Shown here piece after piece: positions 1-12,365 of a DNA stretch of 64,000 bases. The DNA lies in the NCBI RefSeq assembly GCF_008831285.2, contig NC_045147.1, forward strand, positions 16,346,854 to 16,410,853, given 5' to 3'. The notes under the pieces are model-generated. The model was not told where the DNA came from. It ran no database searches and was given only the letters and a program-made list of their open reading frames with translations. The DNA is from Nymphaea colorata (taxonomy: Eukaryota > Streptophyta > Magnoliopsida > Nymphaeales > Nymphaeaceae). Both the position numbers and the translations under genes were made by a program. Each line of letters starts with the position of its first letter. Position 1 is the first letter of the stretch.

Positions 1-122
1 ACTCTGGAGCAGACACAATGAGGGTGTGTTGCACCGATCCTTGATTTCCCTTGATTATTCTTATAACTGGTCTTTCTGTTCATTGTTGCGGCCAAAAAGT
101 CTTATTTATGAACAAATTCTAG

Positions 123-3100
123 TCAGAAGATGGGCTCAACGGTATGCTGGCGACTTCCAAAAGCTCCGATCAGGAGGCAAATAAGCCTAGCGAGAAGGTG
201 AGCTTGTGAATGTTGAAGATTTGTTCTTTTTAACACAATTATTTGTATGTCTCCTTTTTTTTTTTTTTCAGAACATGCACCCCCAAAACCTCTTTCCAAA
301 CCACACCACACCACACCACCCGCTACCTTCCCACCCCAACCAAAAAAAAAAAACTTTATTCTTTCTCACTACTTTCGTCTTCCTACGTTCCGAACGTGTC
401 ATGTTCTCTGAAAAGAGGCATGCGTCTTCCACGACCATCAGTGAAACTGGTTATACAATTTAGTTCTGCTTCTTGAGGGGCAGATTTTTTGAGGCAACTG
501 GGCGCATTTATTGTTCTGCATGAAACATCCTGCTAAGGTCCTCTATTTTTTACCCTTAAAAGCTAGACACTCTATTGTACTTCACAGTTTCTTGTCTTCT
601 CCATGTACTGATGTGAAGTTTTTTCCATGTTTTCCTTGCTGTTGCGTGAATAGTGCATACTTTTATGTATTATATGTTTGATGCCATTGAGATGGTATTG
701 GAGTGCCTCGTGGTAATTATGGGACCTATCCTTCTTGTGTCTGATTTGATCATGTTAATTACCTGTTTGCTTTTGCTATTTATGGAAAGATCAACTGTGA
801 CGAGTGTATGGTTCTAATTACTTGTAGTTCATCTTTTAAGGTGCTTTTTTTTTATATATCCTGGAAGATTTGTAGGGTCCTTTCAAACTCATGACAGTTT
901 AACATTTTTGACACTTGTCTACTCCTTTTCTCTCGCTACTTTAATTTGGAAAGGAACTTATATGAGCCGATTTTATTTGCAGGCTTTTCATTTTATTCTA
1001 GAAAGCATTCTCATCTCCTTAAACTAAACAAAGAATGAACTCTTTGAATCATGATCTATGAGACTTTCCTGTTTCATTTTGTTAACTACTGAATGGTTTT
1101 CGCCTACAGATGAACATAGAAGCTTTATTCTCTAAATCTCAGTCTCTCAATCATATTCATACCTTGTTGGTGCCTTCTAATGTAAAATTTCATAATATTT
1201 ACTCATTTCGTAGGCAATTAAAAAGCTAACCTTACCAAATCACGTGCTTCTTATATTGTGTGAATGCACGCGCATGTGTGTATATTATAATTGTCATTCC
1301 TTTGGAAGGAATGCCCTTAGCTGCTGAAATTTTGAACTGCCAAATTTTCCGTCTTTTATTCTTCAAAGTTTGCTTTTAGATTTATCCGTTGTATTCATTA
1401 ATTAGCTTTGCCTGCAATTGGCTTTAGGCTTTAGCTATCCTGTTCGTGTGTGAAATTAGCTAGATTAACATATTAAAGTTGTGAGTGTGATTGTTGGTAA
1501 AGTTTATATGTTTTTTTTTTCCACCTATAACTTTTCTTGCCTTCTGTTTCATGTGCATGTCTGTAGGCCCTGAGGCGATTAGCGCAAAATAGAGAAGCTG
1601 CTCGGAAGAGCCGTTTACGGAAAAAAGTAAATGAAACATGGGTGACTTTCTGAAAGTTACTGCAACAAGATAATATCATATATTGAATGTTTTATTTCTA
1701 ACTGATATTTTGCTATAGGCCTATGTTCAGCAACTAGAGTCAAGCCGTCTGAAGTTGACACAATTGGAGCAAGAACTTGAGCGAGCCAAACAGCAGGTAT
1801 ATGAAGCTTCATATCATCTTTTATAGACTTTGTCTCCTTTTATTTGTGTGATCTGTTGACATGTTGATGTTGTTTTACCTAATATAGGGTGTATATGTTG
1901 GTGGAAATACTGGAGATTCCATCCATGGAATTCCTGGAGCAAATAATGCAGGTTTGCCATTTTTTACCATATATGAAAAATACTATTGTAAAGATCTACA
2001 CGAATACAATGTCAATTAACTAGAAATAAATAATGGATGTGCATATATGCTATTGAGTCAAATAGTGTTGAACGTTGTACTTAACTAATGCAACTTATCT
2101 AGGCTTGAGAACTGAAACATTGATACTCCAACAAGCCAATCGCCTAACTAGCACACCATAACAGTGAATCCAGAATTGAGAAGGGCCATGGGTTGTATGT
2201 CCTAGGTTCATCTTGTGGAGGGAAGTCCTTTTCTGAATCTTATGTCGCCTTTTGTAATTACTCAAATTACACATTACAGGAAGGTTGCAGACAAGGAGGA
2301 GGGAACATATTATGTGTTATTTGCAAGGTTAGAAGCTTAATATAGGAGATGTTGGAACAATGAGACTTGGTATACCTACTAGTCTAATCGCACAAAGGCC
2401 TGAGTACAAGAAGAGTCTTAGATTCAACTGACATGTTATTTCTGGCATATTCATATGAGGTACATCTTACTACATGATGTAGAAAGAAGTATTGAATGTA
2501 AATCTGGATCTTATGTACATTAAAGGAACTGAACCTTTCATCCCATGTGTGCTTGAAGAGAAACAGGAAAGAAAAGCTTGAGGGTGGGGCCGTGAGCATT
2601 ATCGTGATAGCTATACTGCATTATGTTGTGTTATATTGTGTGGATGCAACAAGTTCCAGTTTGCGCATGACTCAAGAACATCTGCCATCTAGGTTTTGTA
2701 CATGGGTTGCTTCAAGTTTGATTGGCTACCATCTGATTAAGTAGTCATGATATTGGCAACATCCAAACATGAATGACATTCATTTATTCCACAGATATGA
2801 ACCATGATTGAAAATGAAACTGAACATATCAACTGGATGAGAGGCAAGGAAAAATTTCAGAATTGTATACCATTAGGGATCTTTATTCTGATAAGTTTAG
2901 CTGCCACATGTCATGTAGATGCAGTGGATGCAGCATGGTAATAAAAAAGAAGGAAAAAAATGCAACCACGATGGAGAATTGATGTTATATCTGCTATATT
3001 CATTGATTTCCCAAGCCTCTAATTGAAATTCATACCTGCCAGTATTTTAAGGCAACTAAGTCTGCATGTGATCAGTAACACTAGTAACTGCCGCATGTTC

Positions 3101-6100
3101 AGTAACACTAGTAACTGCCTTGTGGGTGTTTTCCATTGTTTTGTTCCTTTAATGTGTATATAGGACCATATAGAAGGGAAAACATCAGGCTGTGATTATT
3201 AGATCTAAAAGAGCCTAATCTATACATAAGAAGAGCGTAATCAGGTACCAGCTAAGTTTTGTCGATGGAGATCCCACTGATTAGCTTCCTTTATAGAAAC
3301 ATTCAAAGATGTGAGCTCTTGTCAGGAGTTCAAAACCCACAAATACAATAATGCTTTTCTGGTTTTTCTTATGCAGTACCAATGTAGTCTTGAGCCTAGG
3401 TGACAACCCATGTCTGTAAAATCTCTCTCTCTCTCTCACTGACATACACGCTCTTGTGCATGTGCAGACAAATATAAGTGCTTGCAAATGTATGGGTATA
3501 TTCAGATGATATCATGTCTTTTGTTAGCCTCTTTAGTTTCTGATTCTTGTCAACTGGGAAATTATAGGTGTTGTATTGTTTGAGATGGAGTACAGTACCT
3601 GGGTTGAAGACCAAAAAAGGGGGACAGATGCACTTAGAACTGCTTTGAATGCACGTGCAACTGACCTAGAGCTCCGGATTCTAGTGGAAGGTGGTCTTAA
3701 ACTCTATGATGACCTTTTCGATATGAAAGCAACAGCTGCAAAGTCTGATGTCTTTCATCTAATGTCGGGCATGTGGAGAACTACTGCTGAACGGTTCTTT
3801 CTTTGGATTGGTGGATTTCGCCCTTCCGAACTTCTCAAGGTTGTTTTGTGTTTTTTGCTGATGGATGAATAATTTAATGCTAGAACTTTCTTTTCATTTT
3901 TCTGAACATTACTATTTCCTAGCTGCAGGTTGGTCGTGTATGATTGCTTATAAATTGCAAGAATCTTCTGATGATGTTATTTAAATTTATGATAGCTGCT
4001 CTTCTAAGACAACATTTGTTCAATGGTTTCCTCATTTCGTTGATGTGAAATCCTATGACATCGATTCTTCTGAAGGGCCACTATTTCCACCTAAGTAAAG
4101 TTTGGTAGAAGCTTCCAAAGGCATGATGGTAGGAAGGCCGACCACTACATAAAGCCTAAGCAAGCACTTGGCTTGGCAGCAAGCTACCTTTATCCGCCTT
4201 CAGCTTTCGTTATGCTCAGTAGCTCCAACAAGCCCTAAAGTTTCTTGCCGCTGAGAACTTTGCTACCAAGCTGACATGGGTTGAACCGTTCAAGTATTGG
4301 TCTAGGTGGTGCTCAGTTTGATTATGGATGTAACATACTTAATATTCGAGTATGATGATGCTTCCGACTTGGGGCGAAGTGGTCCACTGTTCACTGCATA
4401 CCCACTCCCTTCGATTGCTAACCATTAGTCTACTATATAATTTTTGTAGCTTACTCTTTTAGTTCATTTCACATATAATGGGTCTCTTAAAGTGTGTAGA
4501 GTTTGATGTGTCTTTCCGTGCATTTTAGTATGCACAGGCATGCACATGCTGCTATACATGTGTACACATGTTTTCATATGTTGTGTTTTTGTAGCCCAAC
4601 CCATGTTGTGCTTCAGTACCTGTGCATATCTGTGTATTGCCTACGCTATTGATGAATTGAATTAAGCTTCGAATTTTACCAATTCTTTTTCCTTTCAGCC
4701 ATGCGTACTTGTATCTGATATTAGCCATTTTTATCTTATTGGGGCTTGAGCATCAATTGTACCAATGGCCTTTTTCCAGAGAAGCAAGTAGTCTCAGTAG
4801 TTAATAAGAGCATTTATTTAAGTTGATGAAGGAGCACAGTTAAATGTCTAACTGCCATGCAGGCTTCCTTACATGCCTAATTACCATTAATGTGCTATTT
4901 TTGTCAATTTTTTAGAGTCTTTGTTCTGTATTGTGCTTCTGGGCCATCCTAAAATCTGACTTCTGCATATGATTGACTTGAAACTCTGCTTTTCTGTGTG
5001 TGACATTTTTGTCTTTTTTCTCATACATTTGATATGCGATTGTTCATTGTAGTGGACAATCTTATTTGGCTTTCAGCTATTAATATAGTTGGTGATCCTC
5101 ATTATTTTTCCTATTTCAGCCACAAGGATAAAGGTATTATGAAACTGTTGTTTTGATACCTAAATCTACATACAAATATAGAACTTATTCTTTGTGAGAT
5201 TTTCACGATAAAGCTAAGTAGATGAGCGTATGAGTTTTTTTCTTTCTTGCCATTTTTGTCTCTGCCGGTAGGCTGGGCATTCATATGTATGTTGTTCTTC
5301 ATTAATGAATTATGTTCATATATATTGAGATACACCATATATTTCATGCCTATGTTATACTTCTGGTATAATAGCAGTTTCTGCATTCCTTGCATTTGTC
5401 TTGTAGTTTACACTTCTGCTGTCCCCATTTTCTTCATGCAGATTCTTACTCCACAACTGGAGCCTCTGACGGAAAGCCAAGTTATAGCCATCTGTGGTTT
5501 GCAGCAATCATCACAGCAGGCTGAAGATGCTCTTTCTCAGGGGATGGAGAAGCTGCAGCAAACCCTGGCTGAGGCATTGGTATCTGCTCCTTTAGGTGCA
5601 CCAAACGTTACAGACTATGTGGGCCAAATGGCCACAGCCATGGACAAACTGGAGGCACTTGCAAATTTCATACTGCAGGTGAAGTTTCCTTGCTTTGTTT
5701 ATGCTATATTTTAATATAATTTATGCGTTCTGAAGAGAATTACCTTCTATGCTCTAAGTTGATAGATTTTGGAGCACCTTTTATTCACATCCAATAATCC
5801 ATGTTGATTTTTTTTTTTTTTTAAATATGGAGATCAGGGATGGTCTCTCAAGGAAATATATCCTCAGCGTGTTGCATTTGTCAATGGATTATTGTAGGCC
5901 GTTTTATTTTTCTTCGTGTTTGCTTTCTTGCCTTTATGTGCTTCCTTTTTCTAGCTTTAATAGTACAGATATTCTCCTCATGAAGCGCCTGCATTTTCTT
6001 GTGACATAATGTTCATCTGAAATAAGTTTAAGCTTGATTACGTAATATATCAGCTTTGCGATGTAGATAAGTTTTTGTTGTGGTACTTATTTGTACCCTC

Positions 6101-6395
6101 CCTTCTTGCGTGCAGAACGTGTAACCATAGAAGTTTGCAGTTGCTTGGGAGTGCAATTAGTTATCATGTTTCTACGTTCTATTGAGTATAGCAACATAAT
6201 AAATGTGCTGATTTCTCTTTCTATCTTTGATTTTTCCAACAGGCAGATAACCTTCGGCGTCAGACTTTGCAGCGGATGTATCGAATTCTGACTGTCCGAC
6301 AAGCTGCTCGGGGCCTTCTTGTCCTAGGCGACTACTTCCAGCGCCTGAGAGCTTTAAGTTCCCTTTGGACAGCTCGTCCACGTGAACCCGCGTAA
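123..6395 (+). CDS. TGA-class bZIP transcription factor with DOG1 domain (5' end outside window)
   Basis: Nuclear factor expected to bind TGACG (as-1) elements and partner NPR1-type co-regulators. Exons read as 123-197, 1567-1626, 1719-1796, 1888-1951, 3568-3839, 5442-5678 and 6243-6395; all introns are GT-AG and the 939 nt close in frame (312 residues plus stop). Exon 2 is the basic region (NREAARKSRLRKK); exon 3 is the leucine zipper (AYVQQLESSRLKLTQLEQEL). Exons 5-7 form the DOG1 domain, with MSGMWRTTAERFFLWIGGFRP, QQAEDALSQGMEKLQQ and a terminal RALSSLWTARPREPA. The core recalls the TGA1/TGA4 and TGA3/TGA7 subgroups rather than TGA2 or PAN; the exact subgroup is unsure. Only 25 residues precede the basic region, against about 80 in Arabidopsis TGA1, so upstream exon(s) are off the left edge and bases 1-122 look like intron ending in TTCTAG. 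The two largest introns downstream of the zipper are each about 1.6 kb. Confidence 0.93.
198..1566 (+). other. Intron of the TGA bZIP gene
   Basis: A 1,369-nt AT-rich intron splits the pre-basic-region exon from the basic-region exon. The donor is GAAG|GTGAGC and the acceptor CTGTAG|GCC. Poly-T and pyrimidine tracts are present. I see no second gene, RNA or repeat in it. Confidence 0.75.
1952..3567 (+). other. Intron of the TGA bZIP gene with a short tandem duplication
   Basis: This 1.6-kb intron separates the post-zipper exon from the first DOG1 exon. A 20-nt block beginning CAGTAACACTAG occurs twice, at about 3073-3092 and 3100-3119 (27-bp period). A short CT tract lies at 3422-3440. An open stretch at about 2101-2160 follows an AG, but it has no matching donor or family similarity and is left as intron. 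Confidence 0.6.
3840..5441 (+). other. Intron of the TGA bZIP gene
   Basis: A 1.6-kb intron between the ...SELLK and ILTPQLEP exons. Flanking residues join as expected for the family, so no exon is missing. It is T-rich, with no recognisable gene or transposon. Confidence 0.7.
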
Positions 6396-8756
6396 ATCAA
6401 CTGCATGGTCTTCTCTCATCCACATGTCTGTTGCTGCTATATAATCCGTGAGATAGCCAATGAACTGAATAATGCGTTAAAGGCCACTCTTTAGTGGACA
6501 TTACATGATTTTTATTCAAGGAAATCACATAAGAAAAAGTGGCCGCCATTTTCATGCAGCATCTTTGCTTAAAGGAAGCTGTACATAGGTTTTGAGGTGC
6601 TCCATGTTGCAGTGGTCGTCTGTATGACATAAATTGTATATTGTATAATGTTGCAGTTGTAACGTTATTTCAGGAAGAGGCGTTGTAAGATGCTTTCTGT
6701 TGACTTTTGTGGAATACCCATATCAAGCAATGGGGAGACCTTTCTTGTAGACAAGGGACGGAAGTACGAGGTCTTTACACTGAGAGGCAATCAAAATAAG
6801 CTAATGATGTCAAGCATGCATGATATGGGTCAGTAAGTTTGATATTTTGAACATAGATGGTGCTTTCTTGCTGTGAAAAGGAAAAAAGGTTCGTATTCTT
6901 GCCATCCCTGGCGCCTCATGGTGCTGGTGTTGATGCATATGCTGTCATGGTGGCTCACGGGTCCTCTGCTACGGAATTCAGGGTATCTGAATTATGGGGC
7001 AACGACGCTACAGAATGGTTGGTGCAGCACGAGTTATTGGCTCTTTACAGGATCTACATTTTTAGTTTTTACTTTCGTTGCTCGAGATATTGAGTCCTGG
7101 CACACGCAGAGACACAGATTGCTGCTAGTCGAAGGAACTTTTATGTTCTCTTGGTATAAGCTACTGTGCCTCTAGGGTATAAGGCTGCTTTGTGATCATG
7201 TATGGTATACCTTTTAATTCGAGTGTGTGTATTGTTGTTTACAGTTTAGAAAACTAGTACCTATAGAAATCGAACTTAGGACACGTCTTTAGCGAGATAT
7301 TCGACTAGTTATATAATACCCTTTGGATGGCTGTATTTGGTCAATGAGGTGTCATACATGTGAAGATTTACGTTTGAAGTTCAAACCCCGACATACTAAA
7401 ATGCGAGGCCAGATTAAAGTTTTCACATGTGACAGGGTTCAAGTAACTACCGGATTGGGTAAGAAGATGTTATACTAAGTTCAAATTTGATTACCGATAG
7501 GAATTTCTCTGTCGACCTCAGGTCTGGAGGAACAAGCGCCAGATAAACCAAAGCTTCTTTTGTCAGTAAAAGTTTTTGCTGTGATTAAACATAAGGATAG
7601 GGCCAAACAATTCTCACAAATTTTATGATGGCTTGTTATTGGACAAGGCCAGCCTACTGTCCACTGCTAGTTACATGGGCGACACTTTTTTTCCTTTGAA
7701 ATCTTGGAATTGCTCGAAATTAATGCGTTGTTTATTTTTGAATTAGCGAACCAAGATGGACTGGTGTCGGAAGAACGTGCAATTCTGAAACCATCAACTA
7801 CAACATTGTTCTGTAGTCTTCCACTGGCATTGCCAAGGTTGGTGATGCAGATCGGAAGGCCAGTAGGCCGCGCTACTGGTCTGAACCAGGCTAAGGCAGC
7901 TTCAGCACAGAGCCCAGTGAGTCTAATGGGCCAGCAAGGAGGCAGCACAGCCTAGATATGGGTCTGTATAATTGTTTTGCCAGGATCATGTACCAATGGA
8001 ACTCGGTTTGCTCTTGTAAATTGGACTGGACTAATCCTCGAAAGGAAAAATAAGTTGAATTGCTTGACAAATTCCTAAGTCAATAGCCCTCCTCTACAGT
8101 GTTTTGCCCTGCAATCAAACATCACCTAAGGGTGAACCCGACCTCCAAGTCCTATGAGGACAACATCAAGGGATTGAGCGAGAGAAAAGTAGAGTTGGGG
8201 ATTGGCACAATGTCTTCAACCTGAACCAACAAGCACTTCAATAGAAGCTCCATACAAAATAAGACTTTACGCTCTTTAACACACACAATACCACCATAAG
8301 AATGCTATGAAGATAACAGGACTGTAACTTGACCATAGTTTTCACCCCAATACGTTTTGCAACTTCATCTACTCTCGTTCTGTGATGGTGAAAAACAAAA
8401 TTCAAATGGAAAGAATTGCTCAAGTTTTCAGGTGTCGGAAAGAAAGTTTTGTGCTTGGCCAGATTATCTTATGTTTGCTTCCACTCTTAAGAGCATAAAC
8501 TACTGTTCACGGTTCAACATTTGCCGATGCAAAAAGGCCACGCTGTTTCCAAGTTCTGCTATAATTATACTTTCACCCGGAAAATGAGGATCATGGGCAT
8601 TGACTATTTTGTTCTGATTTTGAACCTTCCATCAGTTTTAGTTGTAGGCAAAAGTGAATATAAAAAAAACCTAAGTCCATTATGAAGCAAACTTAATAAA
8701 GGATTTCTATGAACATGCGAAATCAGCAAAAGAAACGGACAATAGGATAACAGATT
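6396..8756. other. 3' UTR and intergenic DNA between the TGA gene and tRNA-Val
   Basis: The first few hundred bases after the stop are probably TGA 3' UTR, but no clear AATAAA was found to fix its end. The rest has only short ORFs without recognisable domains or splice context. A weak tRNA-like B-box resemblance at about 7372-7386 (AGTTCAAACCCC) could be an old SINE; it is not called. Confidence 0.5.
8728..8731 (-). terminator. Pol III terminator of tRNA-Val
   Basis: On the minus strand a TTTT run lies about 25 nt past the mature 3' end of the tRNA, the usual RNA polymerase III stop signal. A TTTC just before it is a weaker possible stop. Confidence 0.5.
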
Positions 8757-8829
8757 GGCGTCGCCCGGACTCGAACCGGAGACCTTCAGTGTGTTAGACT
8801 GACGTGATAACCAACTACACCACGACACC
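8757..8829 (-). tRNA. tRNA-Val (anticodon AAC)
   Basis: The minus strand folds into a complete 73-nt cloverleaf. The acceptor GGTGTCG pairs with CGACGCC (one G-U), and a D arm begins GTGTAGTTGG. The anticodon stem TCAGT/ACTGA encloses loop CTAACAC, giving anticodon AAC (valine codon GTT). The T arm TCCGG/CCGGG has loop TTCGAGT. A and B boxes are intact and CCA is not encoded, as expected of a nuclear gene. There is no intron. A T-run downstream on the minus strand (plus-strand AAAA at 8728-8731) can end pol III transcription. Confidence 0.97.
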
Positions 8830-9520
8830 AGGGATGGACAATGTCGCTCAAAAATTCCTAATCACAAAAAACTGCCCAACTTCAAATCCATGCGAACTTG
8901 CTCGCCCTAGAAGAACTTGGTGAGAAATACCTAAAGCACAAGCTTCCGACACACTTATGTTAAATTTTTATTTTTAAGTTGTTTTTACAAAATCTAACCA
9001 TAGTGCCAAACATGTGCTTCTTATGCATTATTTGATCAAAATTAATTCATCTAGGAAGGAAACCCATCACCTGGGTGTGGGTGTGAAGCTGAAGCTCCCT
9101 TTTTCCCCTTGCTCCCCGAACTTAGGGTTGCATGGGAATTCAAGTGAATTTACGATTACTCCCTTCAACTCAGTAATAGCTCCTGCTATCTTTTATAATC
9201 CAAAACAATAGCGTCCATGACAATCAAACAACTGATCAGTTTCTCACCAACCTACCAGTTGAACCAATTACGCAAGCAAAATTCATTCATAAGATTACCT
9301 AGATTTAATGTGCCTGAAAGATACTAGAAAAAATTTTGAATGTCAATGATGGCAAAAGCTTGGTTAACAAAATACCAGACGTACATTGAAAAACATAATT
9401 CGAAGGCCGGATCTTATCCAATTGACCAACCATGAAGAGGATATATTTACATGGCTAAATTTAAATTATTCAAGTTAAATGATTCAATATTTAAATGGTT
9501 ATTTGCATGAGCTTTTGTTT

Positions 9521-9568
<48 letters not shown>
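9521..9568. repeat. (TA)10(GA)14 compound microsatellite
   Basis: Twenty bases of uninterrupted TA are followed directly by 28 bases of GA. Likely length-variable. Confidence 0.95.
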
Positions 9569-9571
<3 letters not shown>

Positions 9572-9936
9572 TTCTAAATTTTTGTGTCGTTTCAATCAAT
9601 AGCTCTGATTAATAAATATAAACCATGTAGCTTATATTCAAGAAAGTTTTTTAACCGATCACTTGTTGAGATGATCTTAATGTCAAGGGTATAAGTGTAA
9701 AGTGGATAATGATGGTTCTAGAAGACTGATGTGTCGGCACAACGGTATCCAAACTGTGTATAACCCTCAACTATGTAAAACAGTATATATATATACGATG
9801 GAAGAGTAAGGAAAAGTGTTCCTTTCGACCCCTAATTTTAGTTCTTCGTCAGAATTCCTCTTTCTCTAAGTTTTACCATGGAGGGTTGACGTCAACATAT
9901 GTCAATTTCTTTTGCTTAAAAAAAGTGTACCGATTC

Positions 9937-10396
9937 TAACACCTTAAAAGTTTAGTTTTGTTTTAAACATCTTGAGAGATCTTTAAGAATTTATAAAAGG
10001 GTAAATTTATAAAAGGGAGTTGTTAAAGTGCTTAGCTTTCCAGTTTTTTTTTTTTTAAATTTAAACTATTAAGAGGCGAGTTAGGATCTCTCAGACCAGA
10101 AACCTTCGCTCAAAAGTGAATTGAATTGTTACAGTGGTATCATATTAGGCTTAACATTCAGACCTGGGGTCCCTCACGTGATGACGTGCGTGTCTTAAGA
10201 GGGGTAGATTGTAATACCCCAAAAGTTTAGTCGTGTATTGAAAATTTTGAGAGATTTTGAAGGGTTTATAAATATGAGTTGTTAAAGTTGTTATTTGTTT
10301 TGGTTTTAACTTTTTTTTTACTGAAACCAAATCTGTTAAGGAGCATATTGAGATCTTTCAAATGAAGAAGGACCTGAGATTGAGAGTGAGATGAAT
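9937..10396 (+). repeat. Diverged direct repeat, two copies about 275 bp apart
   Basis: Copy 1 (about 9937-10130) and copy 2 (about 10212-10396) share the same word order: TAA(C/T)ACC..AAAAGTTTAG, TTTTGAGAGAT, GGGTTTATAAA, AGTTGTTAAAG, a T-run, then AGGATCTC or GAGATCTTTC. About 80 bp of unrelated sequence separates them. The CCCCAAAAG start is common in plant repeats. It may be a truncated retroelement, but ends and target-site duplications were not found. Confidence 0.55.
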
Positions 10397-11143
10397 AGGT
10401 GCGGAAAACAGTTCTGGTGTTACTAATCCAACTCTAATATTGACACTTAGGAGGGCATGCACACAAACCCACACATATTTCCTAAAACATTATCAGTACA
10501 ACAATTTAACTGAAAAGTTCATAAATTATATAAATTAACTGAAAGCGGCTGAGTTAATTGAATCCTTTCTCTTTTCTCTTTATCCCTTTCGTTTGACGAG
10601 TAGGAAAAATCAAACAACCAAAGTAAGGTTGCCATTATCAGTATTAGAGCTGAACCCATTTGACCTTTTCTCCCCTGTTTTTGTTTTTTAATACTTTAAA
10701 AGCAGTTGCAATTAATTTCAATTAATTAAAAAACAATAAAAAAAAAGCTGTCAAGCTTCAGAAAGGTAGGACCAATTAAAATACCTATTGTTCCTCAATT
10801 AGTAAAACTTGTAACTCTTGTAGCGATAGCCCATCGAAATCAAAAGAATAATTCGTTAGACAAAACTTGCTATCAAATTGTTTAACACACTTATCCTAAC
10901 AACTTTTTCCAAATGATAAATATGTTTTTTTTTTCTTTTTAATGTTGAGTCTTCCAATATATTACTTTCGTTCCCAGACCGAGAATTTGTTGATTTAATT
11001 TTTCAATGGAAGACTTGGGAGTCGCTTAAGAAAACAGAAACCATCAAAGTGGTAGTAAGAGAAGGTTGCTATAAGAAGATTGTCAAAACGAAGACTTTTT
11101 AGATCGAATCCCAACTATGCGAGCTTTTTAGCTTTTTCGTTGT

Positions 11144-11262
11144 TTTAGGGTAACAGGAAAACTATGTTATTGGATGAATCTGCTTCAAAGATTGCAGTAG
11201 ATTTAGAGTAACAGGAAAACTATGTTATTGGATGAATCCACTTCAAAGATTGCAGTAGATTC
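11144..11262 (+). repeat. 58-bp tandem duplication
   Basis: Two nearly identical 58-bp units start at 11144 and 11202, both containing GTAACAGGAAAACTATG and CAAAGATTGCAGTAGATT. They differ at only a few positions, so the duplication is fairly recent. Confidence 0.9.
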
Positions 11263-11646
11263 ACGACATGTTAGTTTTAGTGTCTAATGAATCTGCTTCA
11301 ATCTTCGAGTTTCATTCATCAGATACTCATATAGTATTCTTGTTATCCAACAACTCTAACAAGTGGTTGAGAAGTTCACAAACAGTTCAAATTGGTGACT
11401 GATTTGCATTTTAAATTTGAATTCAGATCCGACCAGGATAAGATCTGGCTATGTAGGTAACTGTATCGAATCTTCATCGGATCTAGAACGAATATTAGAT
11501 TCAGATTTAGATTTTTTGCCACGACACAGCATATCCAATCCGGTTCCATTTAGCAATCAAATCAGATTTTTTCTTTTCGAAATCTGACTAATGGATTCAA
11601 GATCCGTTAGTTTTTGAAACCACTTACGCTCAAGAGCTGACTTCGA

Positions 11647-11731
11647 GGGCGTTTGTTTCTCTGTAAATCTGAGATCCCCAGTGATCTAAAATCCTATTTT
11701 TCTAGGACCCGATGATTAAGCAAACAACGGG
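11647..11731. mobile_element. Possible 85-bp MITE with GGGCGTTTG-type ends
   Basis: The left end GGGCGTTTGTTT is mirrored by a right end reading CCCGTTGTTTGC on the other strand. Such ends are common among small plant hAT-like MITEs. No target-site duplication is clear, so this is tentative. Confidence 0.35.
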
Positions 11732-12318
11732 TCTCCACATAGGTTTAAGATCAAGAGCGGTTCGGTCAAAGATCTGACCCGAATTTGAGTCCGCCTCCAG
11801 GATCTCACCTCAAATAAAGGAAGAGGAAAGATAATCGTTGGAGGCCCAACTCTTTTGTTGGTTTTTAAGAAGAAGGCTTATGAAGTCTGAGATTTATGCT
11901 ATTTTGTGGAGCTAAAAAAATATCATTAAAAAGTTATGAGAATTTTAATATGCTATTAGAAAAATGTTCAAATTAGATATGTTAGATTTCTTTGATTTAT
12001 AAAATCGGAGTTATAACGTGAGACTTTCGTAAATTTTCTTCATTTATGCAATTAAAAAAAAAACTTAAAACACCATGTCGAAAACTTGAGTTGTATTACA
12101 AAATTTGGAAATATAAGGACTGTTTTTGGAAATAGAAGGACAGTTATGCTTATGAGAAAAAATGAGGTTCAGAACGAAAACTTTCCATGAATGAAGCAAT
12201 AAATTTCGAAAAAACAAGGCGAAGCGTTCTAATGCCTTCACTGCAACTCAATGCCTCCTCATCTTTTTTAACTTCTCAAGGGAGCTGTCCGAGGGAAAAA
12301 CGAAAAGAAAGAGCTTTC

Positions 12319-12340
12319 TCTCTCTCTCTCTCTCTCTCTT
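12319..12340 (+). promoter_or_regulatory. CT-rich 5' leader tract of the TM9 gene
   Basis: About 20 bases of CT repeat end 25 bp before the ATG. Pyrimidine-rich tracts are frequent in plant 5' leaders and core promoters, and GA/CT repeats can bind BPC proteins. Function here is inferred. Confidence 0.4.
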
Positions 12341-12365
12341 TGTGAGTTCGCGGGAGGGGGCAAAA

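Larger units (their letters stand above)
8830..12365. other. Intergenic DNA and TM9 promoter/leader
   Basis: AT-rich DNA with no convincing ORF. It holds a TA/GA microsatellite, a diverged direct repeat (9937-10396), a 58-bp tandem duplication, a possible short MITE (11647-11731), and a plant-type dispersed repeat rich in GATTC/GGATC words at about 11390-11620. The last few hundred bases should contain the promoter and 5' leader of the TM9 gene. Confidence 0.5.

Noticed and set aside
2101-2160. Extra TGA exon after the zipper exon
   Set aside because: The stretch is open after CTAG but ends in a stop soon after, lacks a donor in the right phase and has no counterpart in the family; the flanking exons already join in frame.
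7320-7400. SINE-like B box (AGTTCAAACCCC)
   Set aside because: No A box at the right spacing and no second copy seen.
12342-12365. GTG start upstream of the TM9 ATG
   Set aside because: It only adds eight residues from a CT-rich leader; the ATG at 12366 begins a normal signal peptide.
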